Below are positions 43,414 through 54,736 of a stretch of DNA of 64,000 nt, piece by piece (position 1 is the first letter of the stretch; every line of letters begins with the position of its first letter). Below the pieces are notes generated by a model. That model saw only the letters and a program-made list of their open reading frames with translations. It was not told the DNA's origin and did not search any database. The stretch covers positions 496,001-560,000 of the forward strand of contig CP126201.1 of the NCBI GenBank assembly GCA_030272155.1. The letters are read 5' to 3'. This DNA comes from Tetradesmus obliquus. Its lineage: Eukaryota > Chlorophyta > Chlorophyceae > Sphaeropleales > Scenedesmaceae. A program made the position numbers and the translations under genes.

Positions 43414-45686
43414 CTACTGCTTCTTGGCTTGCTGCTGTTGCAGCAACTGCTGCTGCTGCATTAGCTGCAGGTACGCATACTGCTGCTGCTGCTGCTGCTG
43501 CCGCTGTAGCAGCTGCTGCTGGAGCAGTTGCTGCTGCAGCATCTGCTGCTGCGCAGGCGGCAGGTGCTGCATCGCCGCACGCTGCGCCGCCAGCTGCTGC
43601 TGCGCCGCCAGCTGCTGCTGCAGCACCAGCTGCTGCTGCATGCCCAGCTGCGCAGCAGCAGGGTTGACCATCATCTGCGGGCCAGCTGTGGGTGCACTAG
43701 TCCCGCCAGCCTTGCCTGCTGCCGCCGCTGCGGCTTGCTGCTGCTGCTGCTGCTGCACTTGTGGCGGCGCCAGCTGCGCCAACGCTGCCTTCTGTGCAGC
43801 CACCTTCCGTTTCAAATCCTCCTGCTGTAGCTTCACCATTGCTAGCCTGTCCAGCGGCCTACTGCCTGACAGTGCCTCTGCCTCTATCTGCTTCTCGAGT
43901 GCCGCTATCTGCGCTGCGCTGTTGTCGGCGCGCTTGCGCAGGTCGTTGGCTTTGGATATGCACAGCTCCCGCCAGGCCTCGTGGCGGTTGGACATTAGGT
44001 CTGCGCCGCCGCAGTCTGGCGTGTCGTCTAGGTCAGCATCCGCGGCATCTACTGCACCAAAGAGCTGCGGGTAGGGTGCGGGCAGTTGTGCGGGCAGCAG
44101 GCAAGCAGTGCAGTAGGGTAAGCGCAGTGGGTGTATCAACTAGGTCAGCATCCACGGCATCTACTGCGCCAAGGAGCTGCGGGTAGGGTGCGAGCAGTTG
44201 AGTGTGCAGCAGGCAAGCAGTGCAGTAGGGTGAGCGCAGTGGGTGTATCGTCTAGGTCAGCATCCACGGCATCTACGGCGCCAAAGAGCTGCGGGTAGGG
44301 TGCGGGCAGTTGAGTGTGCAGCAGGCAAGCAGTGCAGCAGGGTGAGCGCAGTGGGTGTATCGTCTAGGTCAGCATCCACGGCATCTACGGCGCCAAAGAG
44401 CTGCGGGTAGGGTGCGGGCAGTTGAGTGTGCAGCAGGCAAGCAGTGCAGTAGGGTGAGCGCAGTGGGTGTATCGTCTAGGTCAGCGTCCGCGGCATCTAC
44501 TGCGCCAAGGAGCTGCGGTAATGAGGTGGGACAGCAGTACAGCAGTGGCAGCTGATGAGTTGTTAAGCAAGCTTGCAGTCTGGTGCGTCGTCTAGGTCAG
44601 CGTCCGCGGCATCTACTGCGTCAAAGAGCTGCGGGTAGGGTGCAGGCAGTTGGGCGGGCAGCAGCCAAGCAGTGTGCAGTAGGGTGAGCGCAGTGGGTGT
44701 ATTGTCTAGGCCAGCGTCTACAGCATCTACTGCACCAAAGGGCTGCGAAATGAGGTGGGTACAGCAGTGCAGCAGTGGCAGCTGATGAGTTGCTAGAGTA
44801 AGCTGGTAGTCTGGTGTGTCGTCCAAGTCAGCGTCTGCAGCGTCTACTGCGCCAAACAGCTGCAGTAATGAGGTGGGAAAGCAGTGCAGCAGTGGCAGCT
44901 GATGAGTTGCCAAACAAGTTTGCAGTCTGGTGCGTCGTCTAAGTCAGCGTCCGCGGCATCTACTGCGCCAAAGAGCTGCGGGTAGGGTGCTGTCGAGTGT
45001 GCAGCAGGCAAGCAGTGTGCAGTAGGGTGAGCACAGTCTGATGTGTTTTGTTTACGAAGCATCTGCAGCATCTCCTGCACCACAGAGCTGCAATGTATGA
45101 TGGGGTGTGATGTCAGTGGACCGTGCAGCGGCAAGGTACAGCAGTGGCAGCAGCTAACACTGCTGCAGCAGTGTTAGCAGCAGCTGCTATTGCAAACAGT
45201 ACATAAGTACAGATGGGCTGACTGTTACTACAGATGGTTCCGCTGCACCTGCTGCGCCATTCAGCTGAGCTAGTCAGCTACTTTATAGCAAACACTTGCA
45301 TGCGGCGATGCTGCTGCCCCTCATTGAGATGCAGACGAACCAACGAGTGTGTCTGCTAGTGTGGATATTTAAGCAAAGCAATCTTCCATTTTGAACCCAA
45401 TACCCAGCCGTACACACGGGTGCAGAGCACAAATTCCAGCAGCTGAGCTACCAACAGCAGCTGCCAACCAGCACACTAGCCAGCCACTCACATGGAACGG
45501 CAGCAGCCGCTGCACTGCATCCTGCACACTCTGGAAAGGCTTCTCTACGTCTATGCCGCTGAGCATGCGCACGTCGCCCTGAATGAACTCTCCCTGCTTC
45601 TTCTGCACCCACTGCTCCTCTGCACTGAACTTGGGCAGGCTGTACTGGGGCGCAGCCCCCGCCTGTTGCCCAGGCCGGCCTGCCAT
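43414..45686 (-). CDS. GLTSCR1/BICRA-domain chromatin protein
   Basis: Two exons: 45492-45686 (65 codons) and 43414-44064 (216 codons), 281 residues, joined at [19 protein letters not shown]. The segment GIDVEKPFQSVQDAVQRLLPFH followed by an acidic stretch matches the conserved GLTSCR1 region of animal BICRA/BICRAL and plant BRIP proteins, subunits of SWI/SNF complexes. A helical, charged segment (NDLRKRADNSAAQIAALEKQ) and a long Gln/Met/Leu-rich C-terminus follow. It is expected in the nucleus with a BAF-like remodeller; this role is inferred from the domain. The start chosen (45686, MAGRPGQQ) avoids an upstream open frame. The 1.4-kb intron is mostly tandem copies of the exon 2 start. Confidence 0.65.
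44040..45095 (-). repeat. About nine extra copies of an exon start (112-120 bp)
   Basis: The acceptor GCAG plus the codons [17 protein letters not shown] (true exon high end 44064) recur at about 44176, 44289, 44404, 44514, 44632, 44745, 44861, 44982 and, decayed, 45085. Each unit also includes upstream intron (GTGCAGTAGGGTGAGCGCAG on the plus strand). Copies differ by scattered substitutions. It is the longest array of this kind in the window. Confidence 0.9.
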
Positions 45687-46116
45687 AGTTTGACTATCAC
45701 GACGTGGCTTGATATGCTTTGATGCTTGACTAGCCAGGGAGTAGATGGCCAGCAGCAGTGTGAGCACACAAAAATGAGCAGTGTGGCAGCAGCACCTTCA
45801 CCCAGATTTGCTATATATGCCTTACGAAGCTACAACGAAGAATAAGCTGGTAAGGTCGAACCTTTGTGTGTCCCAGGCTGCGAGAGCCGGTGACAAAGTG
45901 TGCTAGGTCTTGCTGGTTTGCACATCGTCGGCAATAGGGGACCGGTCAATGCGCTTAGAATATGCTTTCGAAGATCGCGATGGCAGCGTAACGCTGCATT
46001 GAACTGGCTCTTGCACGGACCCAACCTTGTTCCCGCATCTCGACACTGCAAAACGCCTGTGCTGGATACTCCACCGAGCCTTGAAACAAGTCTTGGGTGC
46101 TGGTGGCTTCGACGTG
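45687..46116. promoter_or_regulatory. Divergent intergenic region
   Basis: A 430-bp gap between the GLTSCR1-domain gene (minus) and the Mit_KHE1-like gene (plus), so a candidate bidirectional promoter. No named element was identified. Confidence 0.5.
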
Positions 46117-47009
46117 ATGCAGCGGCTGCAGGGGTGGATGAGCTATGCTGCTCAAATTACGGGCAGCAGCACAGCAGGAGCCCGGGGCAGCAGTGCAGCT
46201 CAGCAGGCCGACTCAGATGATGAGGACTTCATATATGGAAGGCTAGAAGTCCATTCAGATGACGAGGATGCGGGTACGTGGTATGATGTACATATGCCCA
46301 CATGCGTACCATGTGGCAGGTGCTGCAGCTGCTGCTCAAGGACGTGTCTAGACAGCATGCTCAGCCCCACCAATTGCTGTCAATGCTCTGTGCTTACGCC
46401 AAAGACCAAAGCCTCTGTACATCATGCATGTGAGAGTCAGCAAATGTAGGTCAAGTGCATGTTGTACAGCGCAGCAGTGCACAGTACACGCAGTGACTTC
46501 CTGGAGGGTAGACCAGCATCACAACTGTGTTTAGGATGAGCACTACGATTGACACGCATGGCTTGGACCGCTGAATTGTTCTTGCTGCAGGTCCTCACAA
46601 CAAGCAACCGCGGCAGCCACGCTTCAGTGCCCCTGACAAGCTTACCTCTGAGGGCGGCGCAGCAGCAGCAGCAGCACCTGACAGCTCGCTTGCAGGAACC
46701 ACTGGAACGCAGCAGCAGCAGCAGCAGCAGCAGCTTGCAGGACTCAATTGCTTGCAACAGCAGCAGGGGCAGCTTGCAGGACACAGTCAGCAGCAGCAGC
46801 AGCATGGTCGGCAGCAGCACCAGCAAGGGCAGCAGCTGAGTCATCTGCACTGCCACAGTGATGGGGAGCTGCTGAAACTAGATGCTAGCTGCCTGCACCA
46901 GCAGCTGCCACGACATACAGGTACAAGCAGCCACTGCACAGGCAGCTTGATTAGGCTTGATAGCGAGGGTCCTGCTTGGATGCCGGACTTTGAGGGACAG
47001 GATAGTGTT

Positions 47010-47063
<54 letters not shown>

Positions 47064-50032
47064 GTAGAACAGCAGCCAGACACGCTGCAGCAGGGGCAGT
47101 TGTCAAGCAGCAGCAATAGCCACAGACCAAACGGTGGTGCTGCAGAAGGCAGTACAGGGGCAGCAGCAGCAGCAGATGAGCTAGACCCTGGCGATGAGCA
47201 GCAGCAGCAGCTGCCTGATGACTTTGACTACAAGGGGGAGGTGCCGGACCACGACCACAGCCAGAAGCGGCAGGAGCTCCTGATATATGCGATACCGCTC
47301 ACACGCGGCAAGGTCAGCAGGCTCGCAGTGTAGCAAGCTAGCAGGCAGTGGGCAAGCAGGCAGTGCCAGCGTGAGGGCGGCGTGCATGCTGTGTTGTTGG
47401 TCTTTTCTTTTCTGGCCAGGGTGCTTATTCTCATGTATCATCTTGTGCAGTTTTGATGGAAGCAGGGGTCAGGTGCAGCAGGCTGGCAGCTGGAGCTTTG
47501 GGCTGTTGTCACTCCCGTTCATTGCCGCTGCGGGTGGTCATTACACACTATGCGGATTGCAGTCGTGCTGTGCATGTGTGGCGAGTGCAGTGGGCATGCT
47601 GTTCTTGATGTCAAGGTGTTCACTTGTTGCTTGCAGGTGATTTTTCTGCCGGTGTGCCCCTGGCGCACGGAGCCTGAGCAGGCCAAGGGCTGGAAGAAGG
47701 CAGTGGTGGGCCACGTAAGTCATGTGACAGTTATGACATGTCATTCAACATAAACACACGGCAGCAGGGTACAGGAGACTAGCTGCAGTGGTGCCAACAA
47801 TCGCAGTGTCATGTGCTCCTTGAGAAAAGCAGTCGAGCTGGTCACAGTTGCTGTCCGCATTTGCCCTTGATGCAGCACCGTGCAACTTGTTACATATCTG
47901 TACATGTGGGTCTGACTGTTTGAAGCTGCTTACGCACGCATCTGACTGGTTGCCAACTGGGTCGCTGCTGCTGCTGCTGCAGGTGGGGCGGGTGCAAGGC
48001 GAGGCGTCTGAGCTGTGGGAGAAGTTTGCCACCGCGGAGCAGGGCACCGTGGCCAACAAGGTGTACAGGTGCGGCGGCAGCAGCAGCAGCAGCAGCAGCA
48101 CAGTGCATGCATACCAGCCAGCAGCAGTTTGGTCGTCATTTGTTTTTAGCTGTTCTGTGGCATGATGCCAGTGGCATCAAGCTTGGCTAGCGTGTGCTGG
48201 ACAGTGTCTCCTCCAAGGTGGGAGGTGACAATTTGACGGGCTGTCATTGTTGTTTCTCTTTGTGTGGCTGCAGGCTGGGCAAGCGCGTGCTGGACAGCAT
48301 CTTCCCTGAGGAGCGGCTCATGCGCGGTGTGCCCAAGGACATCAGCAAGGTCATCATCCACCACACAACCTTTCTTTTGCCCTCCCTGCTTTGCGTGCTC
48401 ACACAGGCTGGGCAAGCGCGTGCTGGACAGCATCTCTCCAGAGGAGCGCTTGATGCGTGGTGTACCCAAGGACATCAGCAAGGTCATCATCCACCATCCA
48501 AGCCAGGTCAGCCCAGAGAGCATCATGGAGCAGATGCACACCATGACCAAGAGCTATGGACTGGCGGCGGTGGGCAGGGCGGCAGCAGCCACTGTGATGC
48601 TGCCGCTGGCGGTTGGCGTGGACCTGGTCATTCTGCCGGGGCCGCAGGTGCGCTGCCGCTGGCTGTCTGCTTGCTGGCACTTCTAGTTGCTGCAAGGTGC
48701 AAGCAGTCATGCAGAGGGCTTCTGATGTATGCAGAGCAGCGGTAGCAGCAGGTGGTGGATGTGGACGTGGTGATACTGCCAGGGCCGCAGTTGCGCTGGC
48801 ATTGACTGGGTTGATAGGTTGTGTGGAACCTCGCGCAATCTTTCTCATGACCCTCATGTCTGCCAGACCACCACACATGCATGATTTTTTTGTCTCCTCA
48901 CCGTGCAGGTGCTGACCTACCACACCATGTGGCAGCTGTACCGCAACACGGCACTGGTATTATCCTTGCTCTGTTTTGCCACTGCTCTACTCTGCCCTCC
49001 CTGTGCCATGACCTACATGTTGCCCATCCCTCTTATTGCTATTGCACACTGTCTGCGCCCTGCAGGTGCTGACTTACCACACCATGTGGCAGCTGTACCG
49101 CAACACGGACAGACTGACGTGATCACACATCTTTTGTGTCTGTTGCTGGACCATTATGCATCCATCTTGTGCTTGTCCTCTTCTCACCGTGCAGGTGCTG
49201 ACCTACTACACCATGTGGCAGCTGTACCGCAACACGGACGGCGCGCTGGGCACCACGCGCATGACCAAGTTCATCACACAGGGCGGCAGCAGCGAGAACA
49301 TCAGGGTGAACTACGCCATTGATCCCAGGTGAGCCAGCCGCACCAGGCATTGTTACTGTCGCATTATGCATATGTACATCCGCATGACATGTTTGAGCAC
49401 AGCTCCTGCAGTTCGCATCGCTTTGAAGGTCAGCTGCTGGAGGAGTGCTTGCAGGAACAACACGTGCCTGCCTCACCTGCCGGCCTGCTCTCTGTTTGCC
49501 TTTCTGTAGGCTGGACTGTTACTACGACTCAGCGCTGGATTGCCCAGAGGGATTGCTGCCAGCAGACGACATCGACGCACTCGTGGCTGACCTGCGTGAG
49601 CCCAGCCTGCAGGAAGCGCTGCACTCGCTACTATGTCTAACACTCATGCCTGCCTGCCTTCCTGTCTACCCACCTGCCCTGCCTGCTGGCCCTGCCTGCA
49701 ATACCCTCCTGCCATACCTGGTTGTGGCTGAATGCCCCCATTCTCTGCCTGGCCGCCTGCCTTTCTGTAGGCTGGACCGCTACTACGACTCAGCGCTGGA
49801 TTGTCCTGAGGGAGTGCTGCCAGCCGACGACATCGACGCGCTCGTGGCTGACCTGCGTGAGCCCAGCTTGCAGGAAGCGCTGCACTCGCTGCGCACCAAA
49901 GCGCTGAGGGACAGCAACCGCAGGACCAGCAGGGGTGGGGACGAGTATGTTTCGCTGCCGCCTGCAGACCCTGCTGCTGCGCCGAGCGGCTTTGGCGGTG
50001 GTAGCGGTGGCGGCAGCAGCAGCTTGATTTGA
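46117..50032 (+). CDS. Mitochondrial K+/H+ exchange-related (Mit_KHE1-like) protein
   Basis: Seven exons in phase: 46117-46273, 46591-47312, 47637-47714, 47983-48068, 48407-48647, 49195-49328 and 49771-50032, about 559 residues. The first 280 residues are low-complexity and acidic with long Gln runs. The conserved part begins ELLIYAIPLTRGK, then IFLPVCPWRTEPEQAKGWKKAVVG, LGKRVLDSISPEERLMRGVP, LPLAVGVDLVILPGPQ and LTYYTMWQLYRN. This layout matches fungal and plant proteins of the mitochondrial K+/H+ exchange-related family (yeast Mrs7/Ydl183c group). Its molecular role is poorly known even in yeast. Exons 5, 6 and 7 each have extra copies nearby, so the gene may produce alternative exons; the model uses the copies that keep both splice sites. 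Confidence 0.75.
47010..47063 (+). repeat. (CAG)n microsatellite, coding polyGln
   Basis: About 18 CAG units in exon 2 of the Mit_KHE1-like gene, encoding an uninterrupted Gln run between acidic segments. Confidence 0.95.
48180..48490 (+). repeat. Three copies of an exon start (Mit_KHE1-like exon 5)
   Basis: CAG plus codons LGKRVLDSI..PEERLMRGVPKDISKVIIHH begin at 48275 and at 48407 (the copy used), with a decayed fragment at about 48181-48240. The 48275 copy encodes SIFPEERLMRGVP and then runs into intron sequence without a donor at the matching place. Confidence 0.85.
48620..48790 (+). repeat. Copy of an exon end with the donor lost (Mit_KHE1-like)
   Basis: GTGGACCTGGTCATTCTGCC..GGGGCCGCAG|GTGCGCTG (exon end 48647) recurs at about 48758-48800 as GTGGACGTGGTGATACTGCC..AGGGCCGCAG followed by TTGCGCTG. 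The G-to-T change removes the GT donor from the copy. Confidence 0.8.
48903..49240 (+). repeat. Three copies of an exon start (Mit_KHE1-like exon 6)
   Basis: CCGTGCAG or CCTGCAG followed by GTGCTGACCTACCACACCAT and GGCAGCTGTACCGCAACACG occurs at 48909, 49066 and 49195. Only the third continues to a donor (49328). Spacings are about 157 and 129 bp. Confidence 0.9.
49505..49890 (+). repeat. Duplicated last exon (Mit_KHE1-like)
   Basis: TTTCTGTAG followed by an exon encoding LDxYYDSALDCPEGxLPADD and LVADLREPSLQEALHSL starts at 49510 and 49771. The copies match over about 125 bp. The first then reads to an early stop; the second continues to the 50032 stop. Mutually exclusive terminal use is possible. 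Confidence 0.85.
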
Positions 50033-50856
50033 ATTTTGTTATGTGCGCCTGCAGCTGTTTCGGCCAGCAAGCGGAAGTGGCATGGTGAGTGGTGCAGGCA
50101 TTGGCTGCAGCTTGCAGGATGCGGTACACAGTGTTGGCCACTGCAGCCAGACCAGTGCAGGGCTTATGCCCAGCACTGGCAAGCAGCGGATGCAAGCAAT
50201 TGTATTTGTTGCCAAGTTGGGTCAGTTTATGGCGTTCTCAGCGATCGGATTGCTTTGCTGCTGACACAGCATGTTAACTAGTGGCTTTTGGATAGGCTGC
50301 AGCTACATGTGCGTTGTTCGTGCTTTGTTTGCTTCATTTGTTGCGTGTACGTTTTCTTTTTTGATATGTGCTCTATAGGATCCATCATCAGCTTCACACA
50401 TTGGTCAAGCCAAGCACTGTTGTATATGTCAGCATAAACAGGTTTGCAACAGCTGAACGGTCAACGTTCATGTTGCTGGCGGCTTCCCTGATGATCAGGC
50501 ATCTGATGTTGTCAGCGCCACTCATGCCAGCCAGGTGAACGCTTCGAAGTGTTCGAACGTGTCATTTGGCATTGTATCAGGCATATTTGTGCGGTGGCTT
50601 GCTGCACCGCAGACCACATGTAAGGTGCTGTGTCCTCTTACAAGACATGCCAGGGGTGTGGAGCCAGGACTCTGTGGTCATCTCTTAAACGATGGTACCC
50701 TCACCAAAATAATAATTTGTCATGAATGAAACGGGGTTCTGACGAAATCATGTGAGAATTTGTCTCTTTCGATGGCTAGGGTTTGGAGTCTAAAGTTCCC
50801 TCGCTTGTATCAGAACACGCCCTGTTGAACGGTTTTCGCAGTCTTTCCTATCACCA
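50033..50856. other. Intergenic, no gene seen
   Basis: Tandem gap between two plus-strand genes, AT-richer than its flanks. It presumably holds the 3' UTR of the Mit_KHE1-like gene and the promoter of the next gene. Confidence 0.55.
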
Positions 50857-52499
50857 ATGGCGAGTGAGCTGCAGACTACATGGCCTCAGCACGTCGAGAT
50901 GGCGGAACAGCAGTTGCCAACGCAGGAAGAGCGAAGGCAAGAAGTAGAGCAGCTCAGTGCAGCTAAGCTCACTGATGAAGTGGAAAGAGTGCGGGAGCAG
51001 ATAAGCAAGCAGATTCAGGCGAACATAAGCCAGAAACAGCGGGAGGAGGAGCAAAGGAGGGCAGCACAGCAGGTGGAGAGGCTCAAGCAGATAGAAGCGG
51101 CATCAGCAAGGGCATTTGAGGCACACAAAGCAGATGAGGAGAAGGCCTACCTGACATGGCTCAGTGAGCAGAAGCTGGATGTGAAGAACGGCATACCCAA
51201 CAGGCCTATGTTCAAGGAGGAGTTTGAAAAGCACTGGAAGAAAAAGAGCGTTGCTGTTCCTGCCTGGGACTTGGGCATCTTCGGCACAGCACCACAGGCA
51301 CAGCCAGCACCAACCTACAAGGTAAGGGGCACCACCAGCCAAGCAGCAGCTGAAGGCAGTACAGTACAGCCTGTAGCAGCTAAGTACTGGCAGTAGCAAG
51401 GTGCAGTTGGTGAAGACTGACACTGCATGCTGTAGCTTGCAACACCAGTGGCACCGTTATGGAGCAACTGCAGCTGAGGCAAAGTCTTTTAGCAGCACAC
51501 TCAAAGATGAGCAGCATTATGTTGCAGGAAATCCACGATGCGCCACGTGTGTGGCTGCCCGGCTGTCTTTGCTGTTGCAGAAGCGGGAAGATGGCAGTTG
51601 GAGGTGGGAGGAGCGTGACTATGCAGCGAGTGTGTACGAACAAGCAAGCAGACCGCTGTGCAAGAGCAGCAGCAGAAAGCTGTCAGCTCTGTTACCTGTT
51701 AAGGTGAGACGCCATGCGCCTGGGCTTGCTTGGCAGCAGAGCTTGCAGGTGGGGAGCAGCGCGCATGTTCTGTGCTTGCAGGAACAGCAGCTTTCTGTTG
51801 CTATGTGTAAGTGCTTGCTTGCTGATCGTTGTACGTGAAGTGCACCACTGCGTCAAGACAGTACCACAGAAATGGCAGCACCAGTGCAACGTTGAAAGGC
51901 TTGACAATGTTGTAGGGCCCCAGCATGCTCTTACAGCAATGGTGTGCAGCTGCTCATGCAAACATTCTTACGTGCGCTGCATGCAGCCTGCCCCAGCACC
52001 TGACCCAGACACCCTGGCTCGGCTGGCGGCTGAGGTAGCAGAGGCAGCCAGCAAGGAGGCTGCAGCAGTAAGGCAGCAGCGCAGGAGGGAGGCAGGCAGG
52101 ATGCCAAAGAAGACATCCAGCCAGCACACCAGTCAGCACACATGCAACTCCCGCACACCTGGCGCCCACAGGCCCAAGCGGACAGGTGGAGCTGAAGAGG
52201 GCAACGCCGCAGCTACAGCAGGCACCTCTAAGGCTGGCAAGCTTGGTGTAACAGGCGCTAACACAGCTAGTGCTGCTGATGCAGAGGCCAGCAACTCGAC
52301 ATCAGCTGCAGCGTTTGACAGCAAGCTGCTTGAGATTCGAATGTTGACAACAACAGCAGCAGCACCAGCAGCGCCAGCGCCATCACCAGCAGCAGTGACA
52401 GCAGCACGGGCTGTCAAGGAGCAAGAGGAGCAGGCCACTGAAGGTCTGCAACAGCAGCGGCGACAGCAGCAGCAGCAGGCAGCCGACACCCGCCTCTAA
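50857..52499 (+). CDS. Coiled-coil protein with WxxxDY..CKSxSRKLS motif (paralog 1)
   Basis: Three exons in phase: 50857-51321, 51581-51703 and 51987-52499, 366 residues. The N-terminal half is a long charged coiled coil (EERRQEVEQLSAAKLTDEVE and following Glu/Gln/Arg heptads). Exon 2 (41 codons) carries WRWEERDYAASVYEQASRPL then CKSSSRKLSALLPVK. The C-terminus is low-complexity Ala/Gln/Thr. No known family was recognised. The short protein 1.1 kb downstream has the same three-exon plan and a related second exon, so the two are paralogs. Conservation of the exon 2 motif despite divergence elsewhere implies a functional core. Confidence 0.75.
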
Positions 52500-53566
52500 G
52501 CAAGGGCAGCAGTGCAGACTTCAGTGGGCGCCTGTCATGAGCACTACACAAGGCAGCAAGGAAGCTGAGAACCTTTGGCAGCTTGAGTTCATCTGCCAAG
52601 CACAGTGGCACCAGCAACACTGGCAACTGATGTGCTAGCAGCGGTGAGGTGCAATGTTTGCAGCATGCAGCTGCGGCCCAAGCATAGTTTTTCGGCATAC
52701 TCTGCTCTTTTCTGCTCCCAGCACAGATTTTGGAACCAGCAGCTTACTGGCTGCCGGTAGTGGTCGCTGGGTTGGTATGCTTGGACGTTTCTCCCCTGCT
52801 TTGATGTTTACATCTAATATGCAGTGCAGGGTCCCACCTGCTTGAGCTGACCGCCAGTCAGGCTGCCTGGCCAGCCTGCTATGAGAGAGGATAGTTACAT
52901 GTGGGTCCCGGACCAGGCTGGCACCAACTTGGATGGTATAAAACCTAAACCCTAAACCTCTGCTATGGCTTTGAATTCCTATTGTTCAGCCTGAGGAAGG
53001 GTCTGCTTGGCACACAAGTGAAAAGGGCATTGTTCACGTGGGGCATGTGACAATTAGCATGGCTGTTCAAACACAGGCCTGGCAGGTTGGAGACAGCATG
53101 GCCCAGATCTGTATACAGCGGATGGCCCGCATCCCATCCAATGTTTTAAGGACCGGCACATGGTTGTGATCACCCACATTTGCCCAACGAGGGTGATGGT
53201 AGTTTCGTTTCATACGGAACTTACTTTTTTTTGAGTTGTTTTGCCCTGTGTTGGCATGGATCAACAGGCGTTGGACAGCAGCACACGGAAACATGCCTGC
53301 TTCTCAACAAGTGATCACAGCTGTGCATGGCGGGTCCCACCGCACAGCCGTGATCATGGTATTAAGTAAGCAACGTCACACGTAAGCAAACGTTTCAAAA
53401 CTCTACAGCGTGTCTGCCATCGGTAACCTGCGTAACGTGTCCTGGCAACGCCTGCTGACTTGACAGCTGCAAAAAAACCCACTTCTCTGCCGTGCCTTCT
53501 TTTTGATGCACGCTAGCAATCTATCAACAACAAAACATCAACACGTACGCTACAACTTCTTACACC
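52500..53566. other. Intergenic, with a short telomere-like motif
   Basis: Between the two paralogs. No gene was seen. Contains AAACCTAAACCCTAAACC at 52941-52959, two to three units of the plant-type telomere repeat. Confidence 0.6.
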
Positions 53567-54736
53567 ATGACGATGCTGGACAAACTGCTATTCTCAAAAA
53601 CAGCAAGGACGTCTAAGGACAAATCAGAGCAGGCCAGCCCTCGCCACATTGAGGTGCACCGAAAATCTTCATCAGAGATTCTGTCGAAAGCCTTTGCTGG
53701 CAGCCCCCGTATGTCAGAGAGCGACCAGCTCGGCCAGGTCAGCACAGCTGCGTAGCGTCCACGAATCCACAGCGGCTCGTGCTTGCTTGATCACCTGCAG
53801 CTGGCACTGTGCATAATATAATAGCAGAACCCGTGAGGCAGCGGCCTGTCAGCAACGGAGTTCTGGCAGGGGCCCCCCAGCACCTGCTGCTGTTGCAGTG
53901 TGCCTGACCTTCGACACGGCATGCCACGCGGTTTTGCACACCCACTTGCGTTTTCAAGTCGGACACGCCTGCTGTATGACACAAAGCACAAACATCAGCA
54001 GTCACGATGCCCTTTGGTGTGAAGCCATATGCTTGCACCCCTTAGCTGCTGCTTTGGCCCTGGCCTGGCTGTTGCTGTCCTTGCGCAGGTGCCTGTGCAC
54101 AGGTGGCAGTCATGGGACTACAGCGACCCTGTGTATCAGATCGACCGCCACCCTGTTTGCAAGAGCCACAGCAGAAAGCTGTCTGACCTAGGAGCTGTGC
54201 AGGTGGGAAGCAGCGCAGCAGGGCAGCAGGCAGCAGCAGGACAGCACTGGACAGCATGTTGCTGCCAACAGTATGGCTGTCAGCACTCCTCAACGCATGC
54301 ACCACATCTTGGTCTTTAGCTTCGATGCTTGACTGTGCGTGATGTGGCTTGCACTTGAATGCAATGCACTGTAATCCTGGCTGCAGCTGCAGAGCAGGGC
54401 TTGCCTCGTGCTGATGCAAAACGTGTTTGAGGTACTACCTGTTGCTGACCTTGCCTGCTTGCATTGCCAACGCATCAACTTTGCGCCCCCGTTCAAGTGT
54501 ATGCGTGCTACTTATCGTTGCGTGCTGTTGTTCCCCTTGCTGTCATGCAGCCTGTGGAGTTAGCAGCAACAGCAGCAGCGCCCAAAGGAGCAGCAGCAGC
54601 AGCAGCACCGGCACAGCATCAGAAGCAGGCAGCACTGAAGGCAGTGCTGTCTCCTTGCCTGTCCGCGCAGCAAGAGCAGGAGGAGGGCCCAGATACAGCA
54701 GCAGCCACAGAGCAGGCGGCGCCTGAAATCCAGTAG
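53567..54736 (+). CDS. Small protein with WxxxDY..CKSxSRKLS motif (paralog 2)
   Basis: Three exons in phase: 53567-53737, 54089-54202 and 54551-54736, 156 residues. Exon 2 encodes WQSWDYSDPVYQIDRHPV then CKSHSRKLSDLGAVQ, aligned with exon 2 of the gene at 50857. Exon 1 is basic (SKTARTSKDKSEQASPRH) and lacks the coiled coil of paralog 1; exon 3 is Ala/Gln-rich in both. The first intron uses a GTCAGC donor. Function unknown. The shared plan suggests tandem duplication followed by loss or gain of the coiled-coil exon. Confidence 0.7.

Noticed and set aside
43424-44074. Plus-strand Cys-rich open frame of 216 codons
   Set aside because: It is the complement of the polyGln C-terminus of the GLTSCR1-domain gene; TGC runs give false Cys-rich proteins.
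44040-45095. CRISPR-like array of regular repeats
   Set aside because: Units are contiguous imperfect repeats with no unique spacers, contain an exon edge, and lie in a eukaryotic intron.
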